Positions 38,331 to 47,644 of a DNA stretch of 64,000 nt are shown here, in pieces. The stretch lies in contig NZ_JBHFQG010000003.1 in assembly GCF_041949975.1 (NCBI RefSeq), forward strand, positions 159,517 to 223,516. Direction: 5' to 3'. The notes under the pieces were generated by a model, which saw only the letters and a list, made by a program, of their open reading frames with translations, made no database searches and was not told the DNA's origin. Position 1 is the stretch's first letter; each line of letters begins with the position of its first letter. A program made the position numbers and the translations under genes. The DNA is from Alteribacillus sp041949975. Its GTDB lineage: Bacteria > Bacillota > Bacilli > Bacillales > Marinococcaceae.

Positions 38331-39683
38331 AAGATATTGAATTAATGCCGTAGCAATGGTGAAATAAATGAGTAAACCAATAATGTCGTTCAGCGTAGTG
38401 ATAAAAGGACCGGATGCTACAGCAGGATCAATATGAAGCTTATTAATAATAAGCGGCAGCAGAGCTCCAATGAATGCAGCCACACTTAAAGTTAGAAAAA
38501 TGGAAACAGCTACAATGCCGGCAAGCATCGGATTTCCATATAAAACGCTGACCGTAATCACCAGCACCACAGCACATATCAATCCCATCAAAACACCGGT
38601 GCCAAGTTCACGCCTCAGCATTTGCCTTATTCCTTTTCGTTCAAATGAACCGGTCGCCAAGCTTCGAACAACCACAGCTAATGACTGCGTGCCCGTATTG
38701 CCAGCTGAATCCATAATTAATGGAATAAAAACAGATAATAACACGACTGCTTCTAACGTTTCTTCAAATTGCCCAATAACATTGGCGGTGATCAGACCGA
38801 GAAACATAAGAAGCACAATCCAGGGTGCTCTTTTTTTAGCCGCTTGAAATGCGGTTAAATTTGCATCTGTTGACCCTTTTGATGCTGAAATTTCCCCAAT
38901 ATCTTCTGTCATTTCTTCTTCAAGCACATCCATCACATCGTCAACGGTTACAATCCCTACCAAATCCTTTTGTTTATTAACAACCGGCACAGCCAGCAGG
39001 TCATATGTTTTGATGATTTCCGCTACTTCTTCCTGGTCAAGGTCATCCTCTACAGAAACGACTCTCGTGCTCATAATATCTCGAATCATTTTATTTTCGT
39101 TATTTACGATCACATCACGAAGCGATACAACCCCGACAAGATTCCCTTCTTCATTTACCACATACAAATAATAAATGGTTTCTACATCCTGCTCGGACTT
39201 TCTTAAAAATGTCATGACCTCAGCAACGGTTTGATCAGAAAATATCTCTAAATATTCTTTTGTCATGATGGCACCGGCTGTTTCACGAGGGTAGGACAAT
39301 ATTTCTCTTACATCTGCTGCTTCAGCGGGATCCATCATTCTAAGGAGAGATTCTTTTCTTTCTTCCCTTGGAATTTTATCAAAAAACGCAGCGGCATCGT
39401 CTGCGCTTACTACATTCAGCATTTGAGCGGCATAATTTTCGTCCATTTCCTTAATAGTAAAAAATTGATCTTCATAGTCCATCTCTTGAAATATATTGGA
39501 AAACTCTTCTGGCGTAAGCCAATCATAAAGCAGCAGCCGTTCTTGTTTTTCCAGTTCCCGAATGACTTGCATCTGATCGTTCCCGTGCCAATCAAGAAAC
39601 ATTTCTCGAAAAGCTTTGTCCTCATGCTCTTTTAACCAATGCCGTACTTGATCTATCATTTGCTTTATAGAGTCTTGATTCAT
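38328..39683 (-). CDS. mgtE: Magnesium transporter MgtE
   Basis: A Mg2+ channel gated by its cytosolic domain. From ATG 39683 the protein has about 451 residues. It has an MgtE N domain (superhelix up to about 130), a CBS pair (MTKEYLEIFSDQTVAEVM; ILSTRVVS-like segment IMSTRVVSVEDDLDQEEVAE) and five membrane segments containing the pore region (PLIMDSAGNTGTQSLAVVVR). A 3'-end hairpin lies at the left. A GTG 24 bases earlier is an alternative start. Confidence 0.93.
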   Translation of the reverse strand: MNQDSIKQMIDQVRHWLKEHEDKAFREMFLDWHGNDQMQVIRELEKQERLLLYDWLTPEEFSNIFQEMDYEDQFFTIKEMDENYAAQMLNVVSADDAAAFFDKIPREERKESLLRMMDPAEAADVREILSYPRETAGAIMTKEYLEIFSDQTVAEVMTFLRKSEQDVETIYYLYVVNEEGNLVGVVSLRDVIVNNENKMIRDIMSTRVVSVEDDLDQEEVAEIIKTYDLLAVPVVNKQKDLVGIVTVDDVMDVLEEEMTEDIGEISASKGSTDANLTAFQAAKKRAPWIVLLMFLGLITANVIGQFEETLEAVVLLSVFIPLIMDSAGNTGTQSLAVVVRSLATGSFERKGIRQMLRRELGTGVLMGLICAVVLVITVSVLYGNPMLAGIVAVSIFLTLSVAAFIGALLPLIINKLHIDPAVASGPFITTLNDIIGLLIYFTIATALIQYL

Positions 39684-39828
39684 AGCGTCATTTGTTCCTC
39701 CTTTCACTGCTCCATTTACGAATATCTTTATTATTCCTCAACAGGCAGGGTTAAAACCACCATTCTATACAAAGCTTCCAACAGAATAATAAATGTTTAT
39801 ATTCAAGTATCTTCTAAATGGCAATAAA

Positions 39829-39857
39829 GCCGTCCCTGGCTATAAGGACGGCTTTCA
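39829..39857. terminator. Terminator after the NhaC gene
   Basis: AAAGCCGTCC and GGACGGCTTT are near-perfect arms with a short loop, placed just beyond the NhaC-family stop codon at 39874. Confidence 0.75.
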
Positions 39858-39873
39858 TGAAATCTTTTTAAGG

Positions 39874-41334
39874 CTAATCTTTTGGTTTGTACTTCAGAGC
39901 TTCTCCTTTTTTTCCTTCATAACGTAATCCCCAGCTGGTTAAAGCGGCAAAAAGCATAATAAGAGCTAAAAACCAGCCATGAAAAACAAACGGAAATACT
40001 TCGCTTGGCTGAACAATTGGAAGCCAAGTATACGTCTCCTGCATGCTTTGAATCGTGGACCAGCCTAGTAAAACAGGTGCTCCCCACGGGAATATATAGC
40101 CTAAAGATGATGTGACAGCGTCAAGCATGTTGGCTCTTCTGTATCTATGAATACGGTATTTTTCGCCAATGGCTCTTACAAAAGGGGCAGCAGCAATCTC
40201 GGCAGCAGTGTTAATTGTAATCGCACTATTTAAAAGTGCCACAATGCCCCACATTGCCGATTCAGCCCGCCGCATAGAGGAACGAACCCATTTGATCACT
40301 CCATTTGTAATCGCCTGCATCGTTCCCCCTAAATGCATAAGATGTGCTGCCGCTACAATCAATAAGATTAATACAGCCATGTTTACATATCCTTTAATCC
40401 CCTCAATAAGCGCACCTTGTATGATATCATCAGATGTTGCATCAAAATGAATAATATCGCTGAATGTCCCTAAGTTTAATAACAGGATTAATGGGATGGA
40501 AGAAATGATGCCCCATGTTAAAGAAGTTAATAGATGGTGACCGCTTAACGCTAATATAAGTACTAATGCAAAAGGCAGCAACATAATAAGACCAGTTGGA
40601 TCCGTTGAATTCATCATAGAAGTAAGCGCTTCTTGTTCTCCTAACGAGGATGAACCTCCTCCCCCAAACAGTGCAAATAAAAAAATAGAAGGTACAGCTG
40701 CAGCGATCGAATACTTAAAACGGCTTCGCACGACTCCTGGCACATCAGCATTTTGTGTCGTAGCAGAAACAATGGTTGTGTCTGATACAGGTGCTAAATT
40801 ATCTCCAAAAACAGCTCCAGCTAAAATGGCTCCAAAAAGCATAACAGGATCTGCCCCGGTCGCTACACCAGCCGGAAACATTAAAGTACAAAAGGCAACC
40901 GTAGTACCGTATCCTGTTCCTACCGCAGTAGAAAATACCGCAGCCAGAACAAAAGTCAGCGCTACAAAAATCCCTCCGGTTACTCCTGTAGCTATACCGA
41001 TCCAAACAAGACCTTCTACTAATCCTCCTAATTGCAGCACTTGAGAAAACATGCCCGCATAAAACCATGCCACAATAGCTACAACACCCACTGGCTGTGA
41101 TAAGCCTTCAAACAAGCCCTGTGCATAATGTTCCCACCGGCTTTTACAAAGAAGCAAACCGACAGTTAAGCCAATCATAGCTCCCATGACTAAACTGATT
41201 TCAGAAGAGATTTGTAAGACACTAGTGGTTACCGCCCAAGCAACAAAAAAGACTAGCGGTACTGCAGCACCAAATGGTCCTAATCGGAACTGTAAGGACG
41301 TAATTTTATCTTTATATTCCGAACGGTCCGACAT
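39874..41334 (-). CDS. Na+/H+ antiporter, NhaC family
   Basis: A 486-residue membrane protein with about 11 membrane segments. GDNLAPVSDTTIVSATTQNA is the conserved NhaC-family stretch. NhaC-type proteins exchange Na+ for H+ and help at high pH or salt; related members carry malate or lactate. Gene-level context gives no further hint. Confidence 0.85.
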   Translation of the reverse strand: MSDRSEYKDKITSLQFRLGPFGAAVPLVFFVAWAVTTSVLQISSEISLVMGAMIGLTVGLLLCKSRWEHYAQGLFEGLSQPVGVVAIVAWFYAGMFSQVLQLGGLVEGLVWIGIATGVTGGIFVALTFVLAAVFSTAVGTGYGTTVAFCTLMFPAGVATGADPVMLFGAILAGAVFGDNLAPVSDTTIVSATTQNADVPGVVRSRFKYSIAAAVPSIFLFALFGGGGSSSLGEQEALTSMMNSTDPTGLIMLLPFALVLILALSGHHLLTSLTWGIISSIPLILLLNLGTFSDIIHFDATSDDIIQGALIEGIKGYVNMAVLILLIVAAAHLMHLGGTMQAITNGVIKWVRSSMRRAESAMWGIVALLNSAITINTAAEIAAAPFVRAIGEKYRIHRYRRANMLDAVTSSLGYIFPWGAPVLLGWSTIQSMQETYTWLPIVQPSEVFPFVFHGWFLALIMLFAALTSWGLRYEGKKGEALKYKPKD

Positions 41335-41452
41335 ATTTTTTCACCTTCCCTTCCAGTTAATTTTTATAATAAAAATATAAAAACCTTAACTTCAAATTAT
41401 GCACGGTTCTTTCCTATAATTCAATCATTACTTCTTTCTTCATCTCATGAAC

Positions 41453-41575
41453 ATAAGCGCAAGCGCCCTGGTAAGCCTCGATAGGTAAATGTTCTCCAGG
41501 CAATAAAGGCGCTCTTTGCCTTTAATGACTGGAGGTTATTTAACCCCGAGAGGCTGGGCGCTGAAGCTAGACGCG
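41453..41575. repeat. Bacillaceae-type intergenic repeat with long inverted arms
   Basis: The left arm AAGCGCAAGCGCCC...AAGCCTCG pairs with CGAGAGGCTGGGCGCT on the right. The centre contains AGGCGCTCTTTGCCTTTAAT. A partial match, TTGCCCTTAATGACCGG, is seen at 57858-57874. Repeats of this design are widespread in Bacillaceae genomes. No coding frame is supported in it. Confidence 0.65.
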
Positions 41576-41640
41576 GATCAAACAAACAATATGGAGATAG
41601 TTATCCACAGCTTGTAAAAACATAATTTTCTAAACAATAA

Positions 41641-41710
41641 AAAAACTCGGCTTATCACCGAATCCTTACGGCGTATGCCGTAGTTTTACTTATACTGTTT
41701 AACAGTATAA
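41641..41710 (-). ncRNA. Candidate structured RNA or attenuator, copy 2
   Basis: A second copy of the element at 25321-25390. The minus strand reads TGTTAAACAGTATAAG, then hairpin CTACGGC/GCCGTAAG, then TTCGG...CCGAG followed by TTTTTTT. It lies just downstream of moaB, where it can serve as terminator. Compared with copy 1, the second stem has changed on both sides, which suggests conserved structure. Confidence 0.5.
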
Positions 41711-41766
41711 AAAAAGCCGCAAAAGTGTTTACTTAAGGGCTTCCTTTATCTGGTTCTGACGGCAGT

Positions 41767-42279
41767 TTAAAGATCTTTATGAACCTCTCTAATCACATGC
41801 GCTAATTCAGGTACAATAATTTTATTCATAGCCAAACGTACAGCTCCTGAAGAACCAGGCATCGAAAAGATAGCTGTGTCATTATAAACGCCTGCCACAG
41901 CCCGGCTTAGAATAGCAGCAGACCCAATATCTTCTGCATAACTTAAATACCGAAACAATTCACCGAAACCTGGTATTTCTTTTTCTAAGATATCTTGTAC
42001 CGCTTCATATGTAGTGTCCCGCTTTGCAATTCCTGTGCCGCCGTTTAATAAAACAGCATCAATTTTTTCATTTTGAGAAGCCTGCTGTATCAAATGCTGA
42101 ATTTCTTTATATTCATCTTTGACGATTTTATAATCTACCGTCTTATGGCCGCAGGAATCAAGAAATTCGTGGATTAACTTGCCGCTTTTATCATTTTCTT
42201 CTGTTCTCGTATCGGAAACGGTAATAACCATACAGCCAACCATGTTTGGTGCTTCCTGACGGTGTTCTGTCACAGACAT
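41767..42279 (-). CDS. moaB: Molybdenum cofactor biosynthesis protein MoaB
   Basis: MoaB/MogA-type enzyme that adenylylates molybdopterin before metal insertion. VITVSDTRTEENDKSGKLIH and LLNGGTGIAKRDTTYEAVQD are the molybdopterin-binding signatures, with SMPGSSGAVRLAMNKI near the end. Length is 170 residues, as in Bacillus. No other moa genes are in the window. Confidence 0.93.
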   Translation of the reverse strand: MSVTEHRQEAPNMVGCMVITVSDTRTEENDKSGKLIHEFLDSCGHKTVDYKIVKDEYKEIQHLIQQASQNEKIDAVLLNGGTGIAKRDTTYEAVQDILEKEIPGFGELFRYLSYAEDIGSAAILSRAVAGVYNDTAIFSMPGSSGAVRLAMNKIIVPELAHVIREVHKDL

Positions 42280-42441
42280 GCAATTTCACTCCTTTTTCTT
42301 AATCGTTATCATTATGATCTATTGTAACATATTCGAGATGCTGCCATGGAATAGATACTTTTATATCTTTTCATAATCCGTTCATAAAATTAATGCCGAA
42401 AACGCAGACTATGAATAAACTTTTGGCAGGAGTGAATGACT

Positions 42442-42603
42442 TTGAGTGATTGGAACGAACAAGCAAGCAGAAATAACAACATGCAGCCCGATGTAAACTT
42501 TAAAAAAGATACATTAACTGAAAAAAAGATTCAATATGATGTCCAGGAGCAGATAGATATGGATGCCGAAGAAACAGACATTAAGCCAAAAAGAAATAGA
42601 TGA
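42442..42603 (+). CDS. Small hydrophilic protein, 53 residues
   Basis: AGGAG lies 9 bases before TTG 42442, or 3 bases before an in-frame ATG 42436; the TTG is better placed. The peptide begins SDWNEQASRNNNMQPDVNFK and ends in an acidic then basic tail. No family recognised. It is similar in style to the small protein at 25540. Confidence 0.6.
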   Translation: MSDWNEQASRNNNMQPDVNFKKDTLTEKKIQYDVQEQIDMDAEETDIKPKRNR

Positions 42604-42738
42604 ATGTGGTTGAATTGTATTTCGGATGGAAGGGATCGTATCGTGGAAAAGACGGACAATAAATCGGAACGTTCAGCTAGTAAATGCCGCTTCCTGGATA
42701 TCATTTAAAAAATTGGAAATAAATTCAGACTTCCTTTA

Positions 42739-42778
42739 GAAAGACGGCCCGCTAAATGCTAGCTTGCCGTCTTGTTTT
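42739..42778 (+). terminator. Rho-independent terminator
   Basis: AAGACGGC and GCCGTCTT with a loop containing CTAAATGCTAG, followed by GTTTTTT. The region between it and the upstream small gene holds no other supported feature. Confidence 0.8.
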
Positions 42779-42856
42779 TTCAGCCTCTTTTTTAAGATTA
42801 AAATTTTCTTCAATATAGAAAACTAATCAGTAGATCCGTATACGGAGGATAAACAA

Positions 42857-43867
42857 ATGTCGATGCAGCTCATTGAGGTTTATGTCCCGCAAGACTCATT
42901 CTCTATGTTTAATACTGAATTAGAAAAGTTTGATATTATTTCGCATTGGACTTCATATGAATCCTCGGATAATATGCTTATTCGAATTTTAGTGGAAACT
43001 AAACATTCAGAAGACGTTCTTAACTATTTAGAACAAGAATCCAGCCGAAACAAGGAATTAAAAGCTCTATTATTTTCCTTGCAAACGTATATCCCCCATG
43101 TCGTAGATAAACAAGATAAACTAGAAAAGAAAGCAGAAGAAGAAAAAGAAGAGGAAAGAGAACTTATCCGGGCCAGCCGTCATGAACTCTATTCTGTTGT
43201 GTATGAATCTAGTGAGATAAGCAAGAGTTTTTCATGGTTTTTATTTCTATCTGCTTTGGTAGCCACTGCCGGCATTATTAAAAACAGCCCCGCCATTGTT
43301 ATCGGGGCTATGATGATCGCGCCTCTTATCGGACCCTTTTCTGCAGTCGCATTTGCATCTGTACTTGGGGACTATAAGCTTTTACGTCAGTCTATAATAT
43401 CTTCACTATATGGACTGGCGATTCCATTAGGGGTTGCGATAACATTCGGTTATTTTTTTGTTCTTCCCGTTAACAGTCAAGAATTTTTGTCGCGTATGAA
43501 TATAGAATTGATTGACATCGTTGCTGCCCTGGCCTCTGGCGCTGCAGGAGCAATCTCTTTTTTAAAAAGAGTGGCAGAAGCCTTTGTAGGGGTTATGGTT
43601 TCTGTTGCCTTGCTGCCTCCTGCTGTGGTACTTGGAATGACAGTGGGTGCTGCCAAATGGCAGGCTGCCCTTACTCCGCTCTTATTATTGTTAGTGAACA
43701 TTTCATCTATTGTTCTCTCTGCTATTGTCGTATTTTGGCTGAGCGGAATGAAACCTGTAAACTGGGAGGAGATACAAGAAGCTTATACTTCTCGAAAGTT
43801 TTCCTTACTTTTTGTCTCTATCATAATACTTTCCTTAATTGCTGTCATTTACTTTATCCAATTTTAA
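42857..43867 (+). CDS. DUF389 / TIGR00341 family membrane protein
   Basis: Protein of 336 residues with a cytosolic N-terminal domain (about 120 residues), a charged coiled region (KKAEEEKEEERELIRA) and about six membrane segments. IGAMMIAPLIGPFSAVAFAS and LLPPAVVLGMTVGAA are typical of the DUF389 family, whose function is unknown. GGAGGA precedes the ATG. Confidence 0.85.
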   Translation: MSMQLIEVYVPQDSFSMFNTELEKFDIISHWTSYESSDNMLIRILVETKHSEDVLNYLEQESSRNKELKALLFSLQTYIPHVVDKQDKLEKKAEEEKEEERELIRASRHELYSVVYESSEISKSFSWFLFLSALVATAGIIKNSPAIVIGAMMIAPLIGPFSAVAFASVLGDYKLLRQSIISSLYGLAIPLGVAITFGYFFVLPVNSQEFLSRMNIELIDIVAALASGAAGAISFLKRVAEAFVGVMVSVALLPPAVVLGMTVGAAKWQAALTPLLLLLVNISSIVLSAIVVFWLSGMKPVNWEEIQEAYTSRKFSLLFVSIIILSLIAVIYFIQF

Positions 43868-43899
43868 AACAGCCCGCATCACTCCACGGGCTGTTTTAT
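43867..43899. terminator. Bidirectional terminator
   Basis: AAAACAGCCCG and CGGGCTGTTTT are perfect 11-base arms between the converging DUF389 and TraB-type genes. Confidence 0.85.
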
Positions 43900-43914
43900 C
43901 AGAAATTTAACTTT

Positions 43915-45087
43915 TTATAAGTTTTCTAAAAATAAACGAACAACATCAGCTCCGCCGATCATCGTTCCTAATGTACTCCCTAAATTTGCCAAAATAACAG
44001 TTAATAAAATGCGAGTTACCTTATTACCCCAAAAACCCTTCACACTATAAACATCTTCATTTAAGGTTTCAAAATCACTCACATGCGGACGCTTCATATA
44101 AGCTTGTACAATTCCCGCAAACCATCCAGCTGCAACCAGTGGATAAAGAGATGTGATCGGGGCTGCCACAAAAGCTGTTAATATGGTTAGCGGATGACCT
44201 AATGCAATCGCTGCTCCAAGAGCGGAAAACGAACCGTTCCAAAGAAGCCAGCTGATGGATTGCTGCAAACCAACAGAAGGATTGGCATAAAAGGTATAGG
44301 CAATCACTGCAAGAATAAGAAGCGGTATACTCCAGGCAATAATAGTAGGAGCTTTTGATTTTTTCGGACGTTGGGATAACCGGTGTAAGTCATGTTCTTT
44401 TCTTATTTCTTTTTTAACGCCGGGTACATGTGCAGCTCCTAACACCGCTACTATTTTATTACCAGGTGCATCCTTAATTTTTTGGGATAAATACTGATCT
44501 CGTTCATCAATTAAGGGAACCTTTAATTTGGGAAAATAAATGGTTAAATCGTTAAGCATCGAATCAAGCATATCTTGAGATTTCAATTTTTCCAGTTCTT
44601 CTTCAGAAATGTCTTCATTATAGAAAAAGCTGTAAATCATTTGAAAGAACAATTTCATTTTTCCCCAAAATCCAACCCCATGCCAAATACGGGAAAAGGT
44701 GATTTGAATATCTCTATCTGCTAATACAAGATTTGCATCTGTTTCTTTGGCAGATTCAATCCCCTGAATCATTTCCTGGCCAGGCTGAACACCAAATTGA
44801 CTTCCCATTCGCTTTTGATAAGAGGAAATAATAAGGTTCATTAACAGAAGCGTTGACTTTTTCTCTTTAATCACTTTAAAAATGTCCATATCTTGCCATT
44901 TGTTTCTATTTATTATCGACTGGTAACGCTGATCATCTAATTCAACACAAATAGAATCCGGCTTTTCTGCTTCGATAACTTCCTTTACTTGAGCCGCACT
45001 CTGTTTAGAAACATGAGCCGTGCCGATAATTATAATTTCCTTGCTATTCACTTCCAGTCTAGTAATATTTTCATTTTCTGCTGTCAT
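43915..45087 (-). CDS. TraB/PrgY family protein with C-terminal membrane domain
   Basis: A 390-residue protein. The TraB/GumN domain holds IIIGTAHVSKQSAAQVKEVI and CVELDDQRYQSI, and later VAVLGAAHVPGVKKEIRKE, with conserved Glu/His residues of the erythromycin-esterase-like fold. About four C-terminal membrane segments follow. In enterococci, PrgY/TraB shuts down pheromone activity; chromosomal homologues in bacilli have no known role. Confidence 0.87.
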   Translation of the reverse strand: MTAENENITRLEVNSKEIIIIGTAHVSKQSAAQVKEVIEAEKPDSICVELDDQRYQSIINRNKWQDMDIFKVIKEKKSTLLLMNLIISSYQKRMGSQFGVQPGQEMIQGIESAKETDANLVLADRDIQITFSRIWHGVGFWGKMKLFFQMIYSFFYNEDISEEELEKLKSQDMLDSMLNDLTIYFPKLKVPLIDERDQYLSQKIKDAPGNKIVAVLGAAHVPGVKKEIRKEHDLHRLSQRPKKSKAPTIIAWSIPLLILAVIAYTFYANPSVGLQQSISWLLWNGSFSALGAAIALGHPLTILTAFVAAPITSLYPLVAAGWFAGIVQAYMKRPHVSDFETLNEDVYSVKGFWGNKVTRILLTVILANLGSTLGTMIGGADVVRLFLENL

Positions 45088-45188
45088 TTTGACCTACCTT
45101 TTTCATATTTCTTTCTGCGAATGAAAGACACTATACTTTTGTTATACATGAAATGGAATCGGAAGTCATGTATTTTTCATAAGGTACT

Positions 45189-46187
45189 TCACGAAATAAA
45201 ATGATCTGCAATTAATTCATAAGAATGGAGCCTGTCCTTCGGATTGTATGTAATCGTGTTTATCATCATTTCATCCGCTTGATAATGCTTTTCCCATTCA
45301 ATTAGTTTTTGTTTTACATCTTTAGGATCGCCGATTATCATCTTTTGTTTTCTTTTATATAATGATTCTTTTTCTTTCTGATTTAATTCTGTCTGCTTTG
45401 CTGTTTCCATAGAAGGAACACCAAGTTGTCCTTCTCCTTTATCTTTTTGTACTTCCCAAATGAGCGAACTTAGCGCGATCTCTTCTGCTTTTTCGGGTGT
45501 TTCTGCACAAAGAGCAGACACCGTAACGATCACACGCGGCCTGTCCCCTTTTTTTCTTGGCTTAAAGTTTTCTTTATAGCTCTTTATGATCGCTGCTCCA
45601 TCTTGATCACTCATAAACTGACCAAATGTGTAAGTCACGCCGTTCTCGGCCGCAAGCAGCGCGCTTTTTTCACTTGTCCCTAACATCCATGGTGCTGGTG
45701 GGATTTCTGGAAAGGGCGATGCTGTAATTTTTGTATGCAGATGCTCCTCTGTGAAGTCATTGTCTAAAAAATGAAGCAGATCTCTTACTAACTCTGGCAT
45801 TTTTCCAACGTTTTTTAAAAAGTTATCAGACAAAGCATTCGTTACCTCCGCAGACCCTCCAGGGGCCCGTCCAATTCCGAGATCGACTCGTCCTGGAAAC
45901 AATACTGCCAGCATATTAAATAGTTCTGCAATTTTAAATGGCTTATAATGCGGAAGCAAAAGAGCTCCTGAGCCAATCCGAATTGTACTAGTATTGGCGC
46001 CAATATAACTCAGCAGCACTTCCGGTGCCGGACAAGCCAGTCCAGGAAGATCGTGATGCTCTGCTGTCCAATAACGCGAATACCCCATCATTTCCCCAGC
46101 CTGCGCTAATTTCATCGATTCATTCAATGCCTCGTGTGCTGTTTGATTTGACGAAATTGGAGATAAATCTAATATACTCAGCTTCAT
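45189..46187 (-). CDS. LLM class flavin-dependent oxidoreductase
   Basis: Bacterial luciferase-like monooxygenase of 332 residues. SILDLSPISSNQTAHEALNE at the start and ELFNMLAVLFPGRVDLGIGR in the centre are the pattern of the YceB/YvbT group. The enzyme would use FMNH2 and oxygen; the substrate is unknown. The stop of the upstream DUF3219 gene is 18 bases from its ATG, so the two probably form one unit. Confidence 0.9.
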   Translation of the reverse strand: MKLSILDLSPISSNQTAHEALNESMKLAQAGEMMGYSRYWTAEHHDLPGLACPAPEVLLSYIGANTSTIRIGSGALLLPHYKPFKIAELFNMLAVLFPGRVDLGIGRAPGGSAEVTNALSDNFLKNVGKMPELVRDLLHFLDNDFTEEHLHTKITASPFPEIPPAPWMLGTSEKSALLAAENGVTYTFGQFMSDQDGAAIIKSYKENFKPRKKGDRPRVIVTVSALCAETPEKAEEIALSSLIWEVQKDKGEGQLGVPSMETAKQTELNQKEKESLYKRKQKMIIGDPKDVKQKLIEWEKHYQADEMMINTITYNPKDRLHSYELIADHFIS

Positions 46188-46204
46188 GTTCTCTGCCTTC
46201 TTTC

Positions 46205-46489
46205 TTACTGTTTCACTTCGATCAAGCTCAAATGAAAATCGCCTGTTTGTCCCTTTTCATACAAATTCGTGATAGAAGAGGAATATTGCTGAATCGTTCC
46301 TTTAAAGGTTAAATTCTGTTCTAGAACGCTCACTTGAAATGTCCCTCTATATAATAATGTGGTGATTTCATAATATTCTTCACTGCTTACTTTAAAATTA
46401 AAGGAGATCTTGTGCAAACCATTTACTTTTTCATTTTTAAATTTATTTACTTTTATTAACGTATTATTTAATAATATTTCTTGAACCAA
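46205..46489 (-). CDS. DUF3219 family protein (YkvR-like)
   Basis: A 94-residue protein when started at TTG (46487-46489), which has AAGGAG about 8 bases upstream. Residues ILLNNTLIKVNKFKNEKVNG and TFKGTIQQYSSSITNLYEKG match the DUF3219/YkvR family of Bacillus, also about 96 residues. Function unknown. Confidence 0.75.
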   Translation of the reverse strand: MVQEILLNNTLIKVNKFKNEKVNGLHKISFNFKVSSEEYYEITTLLYRGTFQVSVLEQNLTFKGTIQQYSSSITNLYEKGQTGDFHLSLIEVKQ

Positions 46490-46601
46490 AACTTTCTCTC
46501 CTTCGATCATGTTTATTTTTGATATCATCCGCTCTTTTTCATATTAAATAATTATATAACCATTTACAAATAAGAGTTTTTAAGAAAATTATGTTTTCCC
46601 T

Positions 46602-46641
46602 TAAAAAAGCAAGACACCTCCTAAAACGGAAGTGTCCTTTT
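46602..46641 (-). terminator. Terminator of the alpha/beta hydrolase gene
   Basis: On the minus strand GACACTTCC and GGAGGTGTC form a stem around GTTTTA, followed shortly by TTTTTT. Confidence 0.75.
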
Positions 46642-46650
46642 TAAAATAAA

Positions 46651-47580
46651 CTACCTGGAAAACACTTTTATTAAAGCATTTGCTGATTGTTCTATAGCTT
46701 GTTTTCCTTGTTGGAGCACACCCGGCATCCAGAAAAATCCGTGAATCATTCCGCTATACCTCGTTACCTCTACTGGAACTCCTGCATTTTTTAACCGCTC
46801 AGCATAAGCTTCTCCTTCATCTCTTAAAGGATCGTACTCTGCGGTTAAAACTAATGCCGGAGGGAGTCCGCTAAGGTTTTCAGCAAGCAGCGGAGAAACA
46901 TAAAGGTTCTTTCCGTCCGTTTCATCTCGTAAATAATGGTTCCAAAACCAGACCATACTATCTTTTGTTAAGAAATATCCATCTGCATTCTCATGATAAG
47001 AGTCCGTTTCATAAGAATGGTTGGTCACCGGATAAACGAGCATTTGAAAGCAAATAGAAGGACCTCCCTTGTCCCTTGCCATCTGTGCAACTACAGCAGC
47101 AAGATTTCCTCCTGCGCTGTCTCCGCCGACAGCAACCCTCTCAGCGTCGACTTGAATAGTTGAAGCATTTCCTACTACCCATTTTGCTGCGGCAAAGGCA
47201 TCATCAGCAGCTGCAGGAAACTTATGCTCCGGAGCCAGCCTGTAATCGACAGAAACAACTACACAGTTGGCTCTATTAGTTAAAAGACGGCAAGGTACCT
47301 CAACGCCATCAAGATCTCCAATGACCCAGCCGCCTCCATGATAATAAACCAGGGCTGGAAAAGGACCTTGACCCTGCGGTGTATAAATGCGAACTGGTAT
47401 GTCTCCAGCAGGACCAGGGATTGTCCTGTTTTCTACTTTACCAACCTCTTCAGGCTCACCCGCCAGCGGTCCCATGTCGATTGATTCTCTCGCTTCTTCA
47501 GGAGTGAGCGTATGCAATAATGGAGCCTCTTCTGCTTCCATTTGTTCCAAAATAAATTTTGCTTGAGGATCTAAAGTCAT
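46651..47580 (-). CDS. Alpha/beta hydrolase, hormone-sensitive-lipase-type esterase
   Basis: Esterase of 309 residues from ATG 47580 (AAGGAGGA upstream). The oxyanion-hole motif ALVYYHGGGWVIGDLDG and the nucleophile elbow VAVGGDSAGGNLAAV define the HSL family; catalytic Asp is near TAEYDPLRDEGE and His in YSGMIHGFFWM. Located directly downstream of the Baeyer-Villiger monooxygenase, it could hydrolyse the ester that enzyme forms. A terminator follows. Confidence 0.9.
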   Translation of the reverse strand: MTLDPQAKFILEQMEAEEAPLLHTLTPEEARESIDMGPLAGEPEEVGKVENRTIPGPAGDIPVRIYTPQGQGPFPALVYYHGGGWVIGDLDGVEVPCRLLTNRANCVVVSVDYRLAPEHKFPAAADDAFAAAKWVVGNASTIQVDAERVAVGGDSAGGNLAAVVAQMARDKGGPSICFQMLVYPVTNHSYETDSYHENADGYFLTKDSMVWFWNHYLRDETDGKNLYVSPLLAENLSGLPPALVLTAEYDPLRDEGEAYAERLKNAGVPVEVTRYSGMIHGFFWMPGVLQQGKQAIEQSANALIKVFSR

Positions 47581-47644
47581 AATCGAATTATTCCTCCTTG
47601 ATATAATAATTGAATTTAACAATTCTTAATTCAGATTATTCTAA